NCBI RefSeq assembly: GCF_900142445.1
Contig: NZ_FRAV01000005.1
Location: forward strand, 62,001-126,000
DNA: 64,000 nt
Reading direction: 5' to 3'
DNA from: Chryseobacterium polytrichastri
GTDB taxonomy: Bacteria; Bacteroidota; Bacteroidia; Flavobacteriales; Weeksellaceae
Position 1 is the first letter of the stretch. Every line of letters begins with the position of its first letter. Made by a program: the position numbers and the translations under genes. The notes below the pieces were generated by a model, which did no database searches, had not been told where the DNA came from, and was given only the letters and a program-made list of their open reading frames with translations. Shown here piece after piece: positions 55,670 to 64,000 of the stretch.

Positions 55670-56144
55670 GTGGATTATTATAGTATTGAATCTCATTATT
55701 TTGTTGGTGTATTTCAACTATTCCGTAATAAAAAAAGAAGAGCTTCTGAGAGAAGGACAACTGGTTCTTTTAAAGCTAGCTCCTGTTGATCCGCGTTCTT
55801 TAATGCAAGGTGATTACATGAATTTACGGTATGAAATATCAGAAGGCAGATATTCACAAAATATTCCGAAAAGAGGATATTGCATCGTTAAGCTTGATCA
55901 TAATGGAGTTGCCCATAAAGTAAGATTTCAAAAAGAGACAACCCCTCTCAATAAAGGTGAATACGCTATTGAATACACATCACCAGACCAATGGAGTGTT
56001 AATATTGGTGCAGAATCTTTCTTTTTTCAGGAAGGGCAAGCCAAAAAGTATGAAAACGCTAGATATGGTGGGGTAAGAATTGATCAAAACGGAAACAGTC
56101 TGTTAGTTGGTCTTTATGATGATCAATTGAAAAATATAAAGTAA
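55656..56144 (+). CDS. GDYXXLXY domain-containing protein
   Basis: 162 residues with one N-terminal membrane helix (about 5-22) and a periplasmic domain. The naming motif is present as GDYMNLRY (about 52-59), within VDPRSLMQGDYMNLRYEI, and a later EGQAKKYENARYGGVRID is the second conserved block. It is the last gene of the DUF2157-DUF4401 operon. The role is unknown; the fixed trio suggests a membrane complex. Confidence 0.85.
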   Translation: MKKYKWIIIVLNLIILLVYFNYSVIKKEELLREGQLVLLKLAPVDPRSLMQGDYMNLRYEISEGRYSQNIPKRGYCIVKLDHNGVAHKVRFQKETTPLNKGEYAIEYTSPDQWSVNIGAESFFFQEGQAKKYENARYGGVRIDQNGNSLLVGLYDDQLKNIK

Positions 56145-56201
56145 AAGAGCATCATCCCCAATTTATTTTATATTTTTAACTTTTAATATGCACACAGTAA
56201 C

Positions 56202-56864
56202 ATGAAAAAAGCCTTTGAATTCCTTAACAATTTAAAAGAAAACAACAATCGGGAATGGTTTGCTCAGCATAAGGCAGAATACGATTCGATTGTCAAAGAA
56301 AACAAAGTTTTTTTCAACAAAATTTACACCGAACTTCAGGAATACGATCATTTAAAAGGGATTCATATCTTCAGAATTTACAGAGATCTTCGTTTTTCCA
56401 AAGATCAGTCTACGCCTTATAAAACCAATTTCGGAGTTGGATATTCCCGTTCAAAACCAATGTTAAGAGGTGGATATTATATTCAGCTAGAACCCAACAA
56501 TAGTTTTGTGGGAGGAGGATTTTGGGGTCCTGACACCAAAGATTTACTCCGCATCCGAAAAGAATTTGAACTCAATACAACAGCAATAGATAAAATCATA
56601 TCCAACGAGACTTTCATACAATACTTCGGAAACATTGAAGGTGATGCTGTAAAAACGGCTCCCCGAGGTTTTGATAAAAATCATCCTGCTATAGATTTAA
56701 TCCGAAAAAAGCAATATGTAGTCATGAGAAAATTTACTGATAAGGAAGTTTTATCCGAAAGTTTTCAAAAGGAAGTAGTTCTTACCTTATTAGCAATGCG
56801 TCCTTTTTTTGATTATATGAGTGAAGTACTGACAACCGATTTAAATGGAGAGTCTTTGTTTTAA
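56202..56864 (+). CDS. DUF2461 domain-containing protein (TIGR02453 family)
   Basis: 220 residues, soluble. FLNNLKENNNREWFAQHKAEYD, IFRIYRDLRFSKDQSTPYKT and GGYYIQLEPNNSFVGGGFWG are the family's conserved blocks. Found across bacteria and fungi with unknown function. It stands 57 bases after the GDYXXLXY gene and may share its transcript. The domain is complete. Confidence 0.88.
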   Translation: MKKAFEFLNNLKENNNREWFAQHKAEYDSIVKENKVFFNKIYTELQEYDHLKGIHIFRIYRDLRFSKDQSTPYKTNFGVGYSRSKPMLRGGYYIQLEPNNSFVGGGFWGPDTKDLLRIRKEFELNTTAIDKIISNETFIQYFGNIEGDAVKTAPRGFDKNHPAIDLIRKKQYVVMRKFTDKEVLSESFQKEVVLTLLAMRPFFDYMSEVLTTDLNGESLF

Positions 56865-56944
56865 AATTAAGATAGCCTGTTATCAAAAACTTTTCGATTT
56901 TGAGAATAGCTTTTTGTTATATTTATGCTCCTTAAAATAAACCA

Positions 56945-57319
56945 ATGAATGCAACATTTGACACCCTAATTCTTTACGTTAAAAACGTTGAGTTACTTAA
57001 AAATTTCTATGTTGAAAACTTTAATCTAAAAGTGATTGAAGAAGATTCTATTTGGGTTCTTTTAAATGCAGGAAACGTACATATTGGCTTTCATAAAATT
57101 GGAGATCAGTATTTGGATAAAATAGAAGCTGGTCATACCTTCGATAATAATACAAAAATTGTTTTTACCATTGATGTAGATATAGAATTGGCAAGAAACG
57201 AATTCCTGTCAAAAAATATTCAGATGAGAGAGATCAAAACATTCGACAATTACGATTTTTGGCTGTGCGACGGAACCGATCCTGAAGGAAATGTTTTTCA
57301 ATTAAAAAGTAGAAAATAA
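56945..57319 (+). CDS. VOC superfamily protein (glyoxalase/bleomycin-resistance fold)
   Basis: 124 residues in two beta-alpha-beta halves: FDTLILYVKNVELLKNFYVE and, later, TKIVFTIDVDIELARNEFLS then DPEGNVFQLKS at the end. A Glu at the position before the last strand is absent (DPEGN-VFQL), and the metal-ligand set of true glyoxalase I is incomplete, so it is more likely a binding or resistance-type member. Substrate unknown. Confidence 0.75.
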   Translation: MNATFDTLILYVKNVELLKNFYVENFNLKVIEEDSIWVLLNAGNVHIGFHKIGDQYLDKIEAGHTFDNNTKIVFTIDVDIELARNEFLSKNIQMREIKTFDNYDFWLCDGTDPEGNVFQLKSRK

Positions 57320-57362
57320 TACCGATTGATCATAGCAAATCAATGAAAAAATAAAGTATCCA

Positions 57363-58133
57363 ATGAGGTTCAAAATAGTCATTCTTCTATTCACTTTTTC
57401 GATCTTAAAAATTTTTGCGACAGGTCAGGAGCCTGATAAAATTATTATTAACAACAAGGAGTATGATTTGCTAAATAATCCTTTGGAAAAATATTTTCAG
57501 AACCATCCAGAATATCATCCCATCTACGGGCCCAAACTTTCCGAATTCCAAAAATATCGCAATGGAGAAAGAATGCTCTCTTTTTCTACCTCAAACTCTC
57601 GTGATTATATTGCAACATTTACCATTGAAAAAAATATTTTGAGTGTTGTTGATATTAAAATTCAGGATCTCAATTCAGAAAACGAAGACTATATTTCTGT
57701 ATACAAGCAGCTTTTTGGAGATCAAAAAATAGTTCTTGATTATTCCGGAATACTGGTCATACCCACTGGTGATTTAATAGAAACTGCAAATTTTGGATAT
57801 TCATATTTATTTACTCAGTATAAATTAATGACCATCAATAAAGACAACGTCGTGAAGGAAAAAGAATTAAATAAAGATGAATTTATGAAGTTCAGATTTA
57901 CTCAATTCAGAGAATACAAAAAATCAGAAGACTACAAAATTGAGCTGAAAAATTATCTTAAAAATTGGGAAGCCGAAAAAAAATCAGAGCTATCACCAGA
58001 AAACATTAAAAAAATGTCAAAAAAAGAAATGGCTCAATTAAAAAAAGAATATGCACAACCTCCTACTGAAGATCATATTGATGGATATTTTTTCGTGTCC
58101 CAAAACCCAGATTTCATCATTGTAGATTATTAA
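57363..58133 (+). CDS. exported protein, unknown function
   Basis: 256 residues with an N-terminal signal segment (about 1-20, IVILLFTFSILKIFATG). The rest is polar and Lys-rich with a helical C-terminal region (NYLKNWEAEKKSELSPENIK followed by KMSKKEMAQLKKEY). No family recognised and no lipobox. It sits between the VOC gene and the TetR regulator. Confidence 0.55.
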   Translation: MRFKIVILLFTFSILKIFATGQEPDKIIINNKEYDLLNNPLEKYFQNHPEYHPIYGPKLSEFQKYRNGERMLSFSTSNSRDYIATFTIEKNILSVVDIKIQDLNSENEDYISVYKQLFGDQKIVLDYSGILVIPTGDLIETANFGYSYLFTQYKLMTINKDNVVKEKELNKDEFMKFRFTQFREYKKSEDYKIELKNYLKNWEAEKKSELSPENIKKMSKKEMAQLKKEYAQPPTEDHIDGYFFVSQNPDFIIVDY

Positions 58134-58203
58134 AATATCTGATCTTTACTGCCTCAGAAGTTTCATAATTATTTCTATTAAAATATTTTAACACCCACTT
58201 TCT

Positions 58204-58268
58204 TTGTACGTATTCAAAAATAATATACATTTGCAATTATAATTAAATGAATATTCATTTAATTATAA
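58204..58268 (+). promoter_or_regulatory. TetR-gene promoter with 32-bp perfect palindromic operator
   Basis: TTG at 58204-58206, 19-base spacer, TACATTTG at 58226-58233, then the palindrome 58237-58268, each half TTATAATTAAATGAAT. The operator covers the predicted transcription start, so bound repressor would block initiation. This fits autoregulation by the TetR gene that follows. Confidence 0.75.
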
Positions 58269-58289
58269 ACCACTCGTAATAAATCGAAT

Positions 58290-58901
58290 ATGCGAAATAG
58301 AGATCCACACAAAGAAAATATAATAAAACAAAAGGCCATTGAAATCATTGTAAAAGATGGATTGGATGGATTTACTATCAATAAATTAGCAAAAGCCTGT
58401 AATATTTCTGTCGGCACTCCTTATGTATATTATAAAGACAAGGATGACCTTATTGTTCAACTGGTTATTGAAGAAGGAAACAAAATGGAAGCGCTCATTA
58501 ATGAAGGATTCGATCCAAACTCTTCATTGGAAGAAGGACTTCGCGTGCAATGGACCAACAGATATCATTATGCCATCAAAAATCCACTACTGATGCCTTT
58601 CTTTGAGCAAATTAATAATTCTCATTACAGTCAGCAATTTGTAAAAATGTTTAATGAAAAACCGGGATTGTTTATGAGTGAATTCAAGAATAATCTTTTA
58701 GAATTTATTTCCAATACCGTACAACGTGGAGAAATAGAAGAAACCCCATTTGAAATTTACTGGTCCATTGCGTTCGCTCCCTTAAATACGTTATTACGTT
58801 TTCATCAACAGGGAAAAAATGTAAACGGACTTCCTTTTGTTTTAACCGATGAAATACTATGGAGCACCTTCGCCAAGGTTTGTAAGGCATTAAAAAAGTA
58901 A
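58290..58901 (+). CDS. TetR/AcrR family transcriptional regulator
   Basis: 203 residues. The N-terminal helix-turn-helix (about 10-55) reads IIKQKAIEIIVKDGLDGFTI and KLAKACNISVGTPYVYYKDK, and the rest is a helical ligand domain. TetR proteins repress until a small ligand binds. A perfect 32-bp palindrome lies 21 bases before the start. The sialate esterase-like gene starts 22 bases after its stop and is likely controlled with it. Confidence 0.92.
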   Translation: MRNRDPHKENIIKQKAIEIIVKDGLDGFTINKLAKACNISVGTPYVYYKDKDDLIVQLVIEEGNKMEALINEGFDPNSSLEEGLRVQWTNRYHYAIKNPLLMPFFEQINNSHYSQQFVKMFNEKPGLFMSEFKNNLLEFISNTVQRGEIEETPFEIYWSIAFAPLNTLLRFHQQGKNVNGLPFVLTDEILWSTFAKVCKALKK

Positions 58902-58923
58902 AAATAGAATAATACGTAATACA

Positions 58924-59778
58924 ATGATACATTCATTTTTAATGATCGGCCAATCTAATATGGCTGGTCGTGGCTTTCTACAGGAAGTTTCCCCTATTCA
59001 TGACGAAAAGATAAAAATGCTGAGAAACGGAAGATGGCAAACAATGTCGGAACCCATTAATTGTGACCGATCTACTTCTGGAATTAGTCTGGCAGCATCT
59101 TTCGCTTCTTCATGGCGTTTGTTCCATAATCAGGAAGACGATATTGCCTTAATTCCGTGTGCTGATGGCGGAACAAGCTTAGACGATTGGAGTATTGAAG
59201 GTCCGTTATTTCATAATGCTGTTTTTCAAGCAAAAGCGGCACAAAAAATAAGTACACTAAGCGGAATTCTGTGGCATCAGGGAGAAAATGACAGCAATGG
59301 GAAAAAGCATCAATCCTACATAGAAAAGTTTGCCTTACTTATAAAAACTTTGAGAGAAGAACTTCATGTCCCGCATATTCCTCTGATCGTTGGTGGATTG
59401 GGTGATTTTTTACAATACGGAATGTATGGTCAATATTTTAATGAACATCATGAAGTCAGTAAAGTATTGTTAGAATTTGCCCAAAATCATGATAACTGCT
59501 ACTTTGCTTCTGCTGAAGCTTTAACAGCTAATCCGGACAACATTCATTTTGATGCAGTTTCTCAGAGAAAATTTGGGATCAGATATTTTAAAGCATTTCA
59601 GCAAAAAGCTCATATCCTCGGAACAGTGAAGGATGAAGATAAAATCATAGAACAAATTAATAACCGTCCTTTAACCAAAAACGAAAAATCCGAACTGCTT
59701 CAATATCAATTTGCTATGGGAACGATAAGTGCAGATGAATTTCAGAATCAGTTTGCAGAAATTAATAAAGGATCATAA
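58924..59778 (+). CDS. sialate O-acetylesterase-like (SGNH) hydrolase
   Basis: 284 residues, no signal peptide. The SGNH blocks are visible: GQSNMAGRG with Ser11, the Gly-containing AASFASSW and CADGGTSLDDW regions, WHQGENDS, and the Asp-x2-His-like NPDNIHFDAVSQ. The family (SASA) removes acetyl groups from sugars. The C-terminal 40 residues (LTKNEKSELLQYQFAMGTIS and on) form an extra helical tail. It follows a TetR gene by 22 bases. Substrate is not known. Confidence 0.87.
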   Translation: MIHSFLMIGQSNMAGRGFLQEVSPIHDEKIKMLRNGRWQTMSEPINCDRSTSGISLAASFASSWRLFHNQEDDIALIPCADGGTSLDDWSIEGPLFHNAVFQAKAAQKISTLSGILWHQGENDSNGKKHQSYIEKFALLIKTLREELHVPHIPLIVGGLGDFLQYGMYGQYFNEHHEVSKVLLEFAQNHDNCYFASAEALTANPDNIHFDAVSQRKFGIRYFKAFQQKAHILGTVKDEDKIIEQINNRPLTKNEKSELLQYQFAMGTISADEFQNQFAEINKGS

Positions 59779-60106
59779 AGGAACTATATCGCAATTAAAA
59801 TAACCAACATTTTACTAACATCTTATCAATACCCTATAAATTTTTATTAACAAGTTACTAACAATTCAATATCCATTATAAATACAGAATTATCTATCCT
59901 AGTTAAATAAAACACATAATATCATTAACTAAATAGAACATTTTGACACAACAAAAAAGTTATCCACAATTCTATAGAATTACTTCCAATTGTGGATAAC
60001 TTTAATAAACACTAAAAACTTCCAAGTATTTCACTTACAAAGTTTCCTATTTTATATTCATTAATTTAACGACCTTTAAACACACCTTACATCAAGATCT
60101 ATAATA
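59779..60106. other. AT-rich gap with two inverted DnaA boxes
   Basis: 328 bases with no gene. A 16-bp perfect stem holds TTATCCACA (59960-59968) and its inverse TGTGGATAA (59991-59999), both perfect consensus DnaA boxes. The flanks are strongly AT-rich (59780-59950). No TAnnTTTG promoter was recognised. Confidence 0.5.
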
Positions 60107-60892
60107 ATGAATAAAATATTTCTATTAACTTTCGTATTTGCTTATATTCAGTTTTTCGCCCAACATAAAATAGAGCTTTCTTATGCTAATCAATATGATG
60201 ATTTTATTGAAATCAATTTATATATAGACAAGCCATCCAGTAAATTTGATCTGATTAATTTTGACACCTTAACGGTTACTGATAATACCCAGAAAGTACT
60301 TAAAGAAAATAAAGAATATCCAATTAATTACAACTATAATAATGGAGATACTAAGGTAAAACGCTATTACATTCCGGCTCATCAATTTAAGACCGTAGAT
60401 ATAAAAGGGGTCATGAAATATTTTAAGCCCTCAAAAGACAATGACTCCTATTTTGATTTGGGCACCCTCAATGAAATAAAGCGAAATACCAATCTTGTGG
60501 ATAAAAAAATAAACGCAAAAAATCCTGAACTTTATTTTAGCATTGTAGATTCCACCACAATTAATAAAATTTTTCCAGACTTTAGCTATACAATAAGTGA
60601 TGACGAAGAGTATAAAAAAATTGATTTCAAATCCTACGACCTCATCTACGCTTATCGATATAATGATAAACAAAAATTGATCTATTTCATCAATGACAAT
60701 CCTGATCCCGGCTACAACAATTTATCAATAGGTGATAAAAAAACCGGAATCACCTACAAATTTATTAAACTAAAAAAAGGAATGACTCCAACCGAAAAAG
60801 ACCAAATCCGAATTGAACTGATGATAGAAAATGAAAAATCTATTCAGAGAATTCCTTTTGAACTCAAAAACATTGTTATTGAAAAGAAATAA
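60107..60892 (+). CDS. exported protein, unknown function
   Basis: 261 residues with a signal peptide (about 1-19, ending FFAQ). The mature chain is beta-rich and polar (HKIELSYANQYDDFIEINLY, YDLIYAYRYNDKQKLIYFIN). No domain or lipobox recognised. The next gene starts 5 bases after its stop, so they form a pair. Confidence 0.55.
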   Translation: MNKIFLLTFVFAYIQFFAQHKIELSYANQYDDFIEINLYIDKPSSKFDLINFDTLTVTDNTQKVLKENKEYPINYNYNNGDTKVKRYYIPAHQFKTVDIKGVMKYFKPSKDNDSYFDLGTLNEIKRNTNLVDKKINAKNPELYFSIVDSTTINKIFPDFSYTISDDEEYKKIDFKSYDLIYAYRYNDKQKLIYFINDNPDPGYNNLSIGDKKTGITYKFIKLKKGMTPTEKDQIRIELMIENEKSIQRIPFELKNIVIEKK

Positions 60893-60897
60893 AATCT

Positions 60898-61506
60898 ATG
60901 GCAAAAGAAATACAGATCCTCACTCAATTTATTGAAGGAAACCTTTCCCCAGAAGAATTTGAAGAACAACTTTTCACCAATCCAATTCTTGAAACATTTC
61001 TTTCATCATCGGTTATCAACTGGAAAGGAACCTACCTTGAAGGCACAACCGTATTCTTATATTTAGCCGAGCAAGATTACAATAGTCCGACAGGCATATT
61101 AAATGCTCAAGGTACCATAGAACTCTTTTTTAAAAAGTCAGGAATTGAAGTAACGCCTTCAAATAAATATGCAGAAGAGTATAATTTAATATCAATGCTA
61201 AGTCCAAAATACATTGATGCCGACTCTGAATTTATTGAGAAATATATTTTACCTTCAGATAAAACGCTATCAAAAACAGAACAAAAGCAATTGATTAAAA
61301 ATCGATATTCAGAACTTTTTAAGTTTCAATCTAAACCTCCAAAGTGGATACAAAATCCGCAGTGGCCGATACAAAATGGCAAGCCTTTATTTTTTCTGAC
61401 TCAAGTAGATATTAAAGATTGTGAGTTTTTCCATGATAACGGAAGTATTTACTTATTTCTAAATCCAGAAACCAAAGTAGTTGAAACAATACAGCAGTTT
61501 TATTAA
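60898..61506 (+). CDS. hypothetical protein, possibly related to DUF1963
   Basis: 202 residues, soluble. The C-terminal passage PPKWIQNPQWPIQNGKPLFF followed by LTQVDI resembles the QWP...GKPLxFLxQxDI block of DUF1963/YwqG-type proteins; the N-terminal part (FIEGNLSPEEFEEQLFTNPI) looks like an EF-like or immunity-domain start. Partner of the preceding exported protein by spacing. Assignment is tentative. Confidence 0.45.
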   Translation: MAKEIQILTQFIEGNLSPEEFEEQLFTNPILETFLSSSVINWKGTYLEGTTVFLYLAEQDYNSPTGILNAQGTIELFFKKSGIEVTPSNKYAEEYNLISMLSPKYIDADSEFIEKYILPSDKTLSKTEQKQLIKNRYSELFKFQSKPPKWIQNPQWPIQNGKPLFFLTQVDIKDCEFFHDNGSIYLFLNPETKVVETIQQFY

Positions 61507-61608
61507 TATTGTTCCTAAAAGCACTTCTGCAAAAGGGTTCCCGTAAGGTCATCAAAACAATTCGTTTTACTTTTGATTCTCAATTTTTAGATAATTAAAT
61601 ATAAAACA

Positions 61609-62169
61609 ATGAAAAAACTACTATTGGCTTTTACACTCTTTATTTTTGGAATTTCACTTTCTCAAACCCTTCCAAAATTTGAAAATGACACCTTAACGAC
61701 CTCAACAGGTTTTAAAGTATATGAAGGTTTAGATTTGAAAATAGGAACCGGTTCTATGAACGATGGTGATTTTAAGTTTATCCGAACCAATGCCTCTTCC
61801 CTATTCAATTACAGTTCTACAACAGGTTATCAAGGTCTTGCCAATCAGGCTAACTCTTTCAGAAGAAGTAATTCAGGACTCACTTTTAAGGTGAAAAAAG
61901 TAATGCCCAGAGGAAATAAAAAGAATGGATACGTATATTATGTAAAAATCGGAAGTGGATTGATCAACTATGAAATGGACATTGAAAACGCCATAAAATA
62001 TGGTGAAATTATTATTCCTGATGAGTTCATGCCCAAAGAAAAATCTCAGATTCAAAATTCTGAAACAAAATATGATAAACTGAAGAAGATAAAAGAACTG
62101 AAAGATGCGGGAGTTTTATCAGATGAAGAATTCCAAAAGGAAAAAGATAAAATCATGGATGAAAAATAA
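61609..62169 (+). CDS. exported SHOCT-domain protein
   Basis: 186 residues with a signal peptide (1-18, ending SLSQ). The C-terminal ~35 residues KLKKIKELKDAGVLSDEEFQ then KEKDKI match the short C-terminal (SHOCT) oligomerisation motif. The middle (about 25-140) is beta-rich with no recognised fold. Terminator at 62178-62206 closes the unit. Confidence 0.7.
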   Translation: MKKLLLAFTLFIFGISLSQTLPKFENDTLTTSTGFKVYEGLDLKIGTGSMNDGDFKFIRTNASSLFNYSSTTGYQGLANQANSFRRSNSGLTFKVKKVMPRGNKKNGYVYYVKIGSGLINYEMDIENAIKYGEIIIPDEFMPKEKSQIQNSETKYDKLKKIKELKDAGVLSDEEFQKEKDKIMDEK

Positions 62170-62177
62170 TCAACACA

Positions 62178-62206
62178 CAAATGCTCTATTCTATGGAGCA
62201 TTTTTT
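62178..62206 (+). terminator. terminator after the SHOCT gene
   Basis: ATGCTC (62181-62186) pairs with GAGCAT (62196-62201), followed by a T-run. Confidence 0.75.
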
Positions 62207-62235
62207 ATTTTTACATTAAAATAACCAACTTTTGA

Positions 62236-62739
62236 ATGAAAAAAATATCATCACTGCTATTTTTCTTAGCCCTACTTTATATAAATGCCCAAAATATCAC
62301 TAAAAAAGAAACATTCGAAAAATGTAGAGAAACATATTCACGAAAAATATGTAAAACAGATACAGACAAAGATGGTATTATAGATAAAGAGGATAAGTGC
62401 CCTGACATTCCTGGATTACATATATTCCAAGGTTGTCCTGATACAGATGGAGATAATATTCCAGATAAAGATGATAAATGTATAGAGGTAGCTGGACCTA
62501 TTGAAAATAATGGCTGCCCTTGGCCTGACAAGGATGGTGACGGACTAAGAGATATTGATGATCAATGCCCAGATATAGCTGGCAATATTGAAAATAATGG
62601 CTGTCCATGGCCAGATCAAGACAATGACGGAATTCCTGATAAAGATGATCACTGTCCTAATAAAGAAGGAATATCAGAATATAACGGATGCCCACGCCCT
62701 ATACAAATATTACATGTAGTCCCAAAGAAAAATATTTAA
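62236..62739 (+). CDS. thrombospondin type-3 repeat protein without barrel or OmpA domain
   Basis: 167 residues with a signal peptide (about 1-19). Four Asp-rich calcium-binding repeats follow, with the pattern DxDxDGIxDxxDxCP: [52 protein letters not shown] and [15 protein letters not shown]. Such repeats usually link an outer-membrane barrel to an OmpA-like domain, but the protein stops after the fourth (ending [12 protein letters not shown]), so it is a stand-alone or truncated form. A strong terminator follows at 62753-62788. Confidence 0.82.
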   Translation: MKKISSLLFFLALLYINAQNITKKETFEKCRETYSRKICKTDTDKDGIIDKEDKCPDIPGLHIFQGCPDTDGDNIPDKDDKCIEVAGPIENNGCPWPDKDGDGLRDIDDQCPDIAGNIENNGCPWPDQDNDGIPDKDDHCPNKEGISEYNGCPRPIQILHVVPKKNI

Positions 62740-62749
62740 ATATTATGAA

Positions 62750-62788
62750 AAAAAATGACTTCTGTACTATCGACAGAAGTCATTTTTT
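62750..62788. terminator. bidirectional terminator
   Basis: ATGACTTCTGT (62755-62765) pairs with ACAGAAGTCAT (62773-62783), seven-base loop, A-run before and T-run after. It separates two converging genes. Confidence 0.92.
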
Positions 62789-62817
62789 ATTGAATCGATG
62801 CCTATTACAGAAATCGT

Positions 62818-64000
62818 TTAATTCTTTATTAATTTTACAGAATGTTGATTTCCTTTTTTAGTTTCAACCTGAATGATATAATTTCCTTTTATAAGGTTTC
62901 GAATATCTATGTGGTCGTTAAATCTTGAAGATCCAGTTTGAACAATTTTACCCGATAAATCAAAAATTTTAAAGTTAAAAGTTTCATTATCAGACTTCCC
63001 GTTTTGGATGGTAATACTATTACCTGCAGGGTTTGGATAAAGTGTCAATATATTATTTTGATCTTTATTTGATACAGAATCCGTACCTAAATATGAGGAA
63101 TCAATAAACTTAGACAAATAGGACTTGCTACCATATGTCACACTATCACCACTATATGAAAGAACAAGTGAACCATTATTTAGATTAAATAGTTTTTTAA
63201 TAAAATCAGCTCTCATTGAAGTATTTGGAGGAGTAGCCATAAATACCTGAAATCCAGTATTTGAAATGGTATAATCTATACTTCCATTGGGATTAAATCT
63301 CGTTACAAATAATTGTTGTAAAAAATTGGCAGTTCCGTTGAATAAATTAGTTATACTCCCCATTACTACTATTTTTGAATTAGGCAATACCGTTATCTGG
63401 CTCAAATCCAATTGATTTGCAGTCAAAAAGAAATAATTAGACGTTCTTCCGTTATTGGCAAAATTGGAGATCATTGCCCCGTCTGAAATTTGGATTTTTG
63501 ACAAAAAGAAAGTATCAGAGGAAGAAGAAGACTGATGCAAAATTAAAATAGAATTGTCTGAATAATTATATTCAAAACTTTTAATTCTACTCCCTTGATT
63601 ATTAGGCATCAATAAAGTTCCGCTATTACCGAATGTTGAATCATACGCTCCGTCAGGAAATCTTCTTTCTATATAAGACTCTTGCATGCTTGTTAATGGA
63701 TTAACTCTGGATCCAGCCATTACTAATTTCCCATCATTCTGAATATAGAACTTATACAATGTGAAAGAAGGTAATGATAATTTCCCATTGGTACCAAAAC
63801 TAGTATCAACCATTCCGTTGGAATTAATTTTTGTTAGATAATACCCAGCATTATACGCATACAGATAGCTATTGCCATTATTATCAACTACCATATCATA
63901 TACTGATCCATTTTGACCCACTGATTGGGTGGTAAATCCATTTGTCCCAAAACTGGGATCCAGAGTTCCGTCAAGATTAATTCTTGTAATAAATAAATCG
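62818..64000 (-). CDS. delta-60 repeat protein with T9SS type A sorting tail, N-terminus beyond window
   Basis: The frame is open to the right window edge, so the start is not in view; the GTG at 63921 is internal. The visible part carries delta-60-type repeats (about 55-60 residues each), e.g. INLDGTLDPSFGTNGFTTQS, INSNGMVDTSFGTNGKLSLP and ERRFPDGAYDSTFGNSGTLL, suggesting a beta-propeller. The C-terminal sorting domain has LTLYPNPAGNSITIQNG and ends HSVKLIKN, so T9SS exports it. Function unknown, probably surface or secreted. Confidence 0.85.
   Translation of the reverse strand, partial: DLFITRINLDGTLDPSFGTNGFTTQSVGQNGSVYDMVVDNNGNSYLYAYNAGYYLTKINSNGMVDTSFGTNGKLSLPSFTLYKFYIQNDGKLVMAGSRVNPLTSMQESYIERRFPDGAYDSTFGNSGTLLMPNNQGSRIKSFEYNYSDNSILILHQSSSSSDTFFLSKIQISDGAMISNFANNGRTSNYFFLTANQLDLSQITVLPNSKIVVMGSITNLFNGTANFLQQLFVTRFNPNGSIDYTISNTGFQVFMATPPNTSMRADFIKKLFNLNNGSLVLSYSGDSVTYGSKSYLSKFIDSSYLGTDSVSNKDQNNILTLYPNPAGNSITIQNGKSDNETFNFKIFDLSGKIVQTGSSRFNDHIDIRNLIKGNYIIQVETKKGNQHSVKLIKN

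Overview
The window reads as chromosome of a member of the Bacteroidota, class Flavobacteriia, most likely Chryseobacterium or a close relative (inference). The evidence is a SusC/SusD pair with the short N-terminus seen in that group, four proteins with type IX secretion (T9SS) sorting tails, promoter boxes of the TAnnTTTG type, very AT-rich intergenic DNA, and small families such as DUF6702, DUF4401/GDYXXLXY and Panacea. I saw no rRNA, tRNA or CRISPR array. Two genes run off the ends: a YihY/BrkB membrane protein at the left edge and a delta-60-repeat T9SS protein at the right edge.

Layout. 1-8.1 kb: YihY, argS, and a susC-susD-lipoprotein operon. 8.1-13 kb: rnhB, a 45-residue double-glycine leader peptide gene with a textbook promoter, yidC and pyrG. 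13.1-19.8 kb: a cluster resembling E. coli ynbABCD (CDP-alcohol phosphatidyltransferase, CdsA-like cytidylyltransferase, PAP2-dual-specificity phosphatase fusion, hydrolase-methyltransferase fusion) with an added patatin and SDR enzyme, split by about 500 bp of intergenic repeats. 20-32 kb: yceI, radA, a T9SS metalloprotease, an AcpH-like phosphodiesterase, two related secreted proteins with a decayed third fragment, a DUF6702 protein and a T9SS subtilase. 32-36.3 kb: HupE/UreJ, an M1 peptidase, and a candidate Panacea toxin-antitoxin pair. 36.5-41.8 kb: a LytS/LytTR two-component system divergent from a DUF2490 barrel, a CitMHS transporter and a dicarboxylate symporter, which together look like an organic-acid sensing and uptake module. 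42-44.6 kb: groES and groEL, separated by a four-helix-bundle gene that has an early stop codon and is framed by inverted repeats. 44.8-46.7 kb: a lone OLD-type ATPase/TOPRIM nuclease and an XRE remnant, probably acquired. 46.8-64 kb: a long plus-strand run of enzymes, regulators (Crp/Fnr, TetR with a perfect 32-bp operator), small secreted or membrane proteins, an AT-rich gap with two inverted DnaA boxes, and a thrombospondin-3-repeat protein.

The best candidates for something little described are the ynb-like lipid cluster, the double-glycine peptide, the inverted-repeat element inside groESL, and the Panacea pair with an operator-like palindrome in its promoter. A dispersed repeat of about 170-190 bp with terminal inverted repeats occurs in three long copies and one solo end.
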